The notes under the pieces were generated by a model that saw only the letters and a program-made list of their open reading frames with translations, was not told where the DNA came from and searched no databases. Positions 5,339-5,429 of a stretch of DNA of 5,429 nt are shown here, in pieces. How positions within the stretch are numbered: position 1 is the stretch's first letter; each line of letters opens with the position of its first letter. This DNA comes from Prevotellaceae bacterium (lineage in GTDB: Bacteria; Bacteroidota; Bacteroidia; Bacteroidales; UBA932), in NCBI GenBank assembly GCA_031258915.1, contig JAIRMD010000250.1, forward strand, positions 1-5,429. The letters run 5' to 3'. The position numbers and the translations under genes are program-made.

Positions 5339-5375
5339 ATACATCGCTATTAATAATTTTCAGCAAAATAAAATC

Positions 5376-5429
5376 ATGAAAAAAATATTTGTACTGCTTG
5401 CCCTGGCGATAAGCGCGGGGGCAGGCGCA
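5376..5429 (+). CDS. Start of an exported protein (18 residues, runs off right edge)
   Basis: ATG at 5376 opens a frame that is still open at the last base. It encodes MKKIFVLLALAISAGAGA, a textbook signal peptide start: two lysines, a hydrophobic core, then small residues. The product is therefore exported, but nothing visible tells what it is. In Bacteroidota, genes beside HYC_CC_PP-like genes are often TonB-dependent receptors or metal-related envelope proteins; this is a guess from memory. The upstream sequence is AT-rich without a Shine-Dalgarno sequence, and no full-match promoter is seen between the two genes, so co-transcription with the preceding gene is possible. Confidence 0.72.
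   Translation, partial: MKKIFVLLALAISAGAGA

Noticed and set aside
5354..5361. TAATTTTC as a -7 box for the last gene
   Set aside because: It has one mismatch to TAnnTTTG and no TTG or TTTG at suitable spacing upstream, so it is too weak to report.

Overview
The window reads as chromosomal DNA of a Bacteroidota bacterium, probably of the Bacteroidales/Marinilabiliales type. Four things point there. Four promoters fit the Bacteroidota pattern (TTG or TTTG, about 20 bases, then TAnnTTTG). No start codon has a good Shine-Dalgarno sequence. One gene encodes a DUF4296-type lipoprotein. There is also a relic of a type IX secretion C-terminal signal. Coding parts are GC-rich and the gaps clearly AT-rich. 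The assignment is inferred from motifs, not from database searches.

Layout, left to right. At the left edge is the first 43 codons of a leftward AAA/P-loop ATPase with its own promoter (1-215). A 450-base AT-rich stretch (about 249-670) holds two leftward scraps: a C-terminal type IX sorting tail and, upstream in another frame, a signal-peptide-like start. They look like the two ends of a decayed secreted-protein gene. A rightward glycosyltransferase family 9 gene follows (783-1742) with a promoter and an intrinsic terminator. It converges on a leftward three-gene unit read in the order DUF4296 lipoprotein (4521-3655), metal-dependent amidohydrolase (3612-2404) and plsY (2407-1760). The amidohydrolase and plsY share a 4-base ATGA stop/start overlap, and one promoter at 4598-4629 can serve all three genes. 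The 310-base divergent gap (4522-4831) carries this promoter, an inverted repeat on its -33 box, a 14-bp hairpin of a probable dispersed 'ATCTGCG' repeat, and a rightward promoter that almost touches the next start codon. Rightward from there lie a small cysteine-rich exported protein resembling the HYC_CC_PP family (4832-5284), a possible weak terminator, and the first 18 codons of another exported protein that runs off the right edge.

Functionally most of the window is cell-envelope business: sugar transfer to a surface glycan (GT9), lysophosphatidic acid synthesis for phospholipids (PlsY), an envelope lipoprotein, and a cysteine-rich exported protein whose neighbour is also exported. The amidohydrolase is probably a deaminase of a purine-like compound, but its substrate cannot be read from the sequence. 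I see no convincing new multi-gene system. The points most worth checking are the gene relic, the near-leaderless cysteine-rich gene, the hairpin repeat, and the terminator embedded in the plsY coding end.
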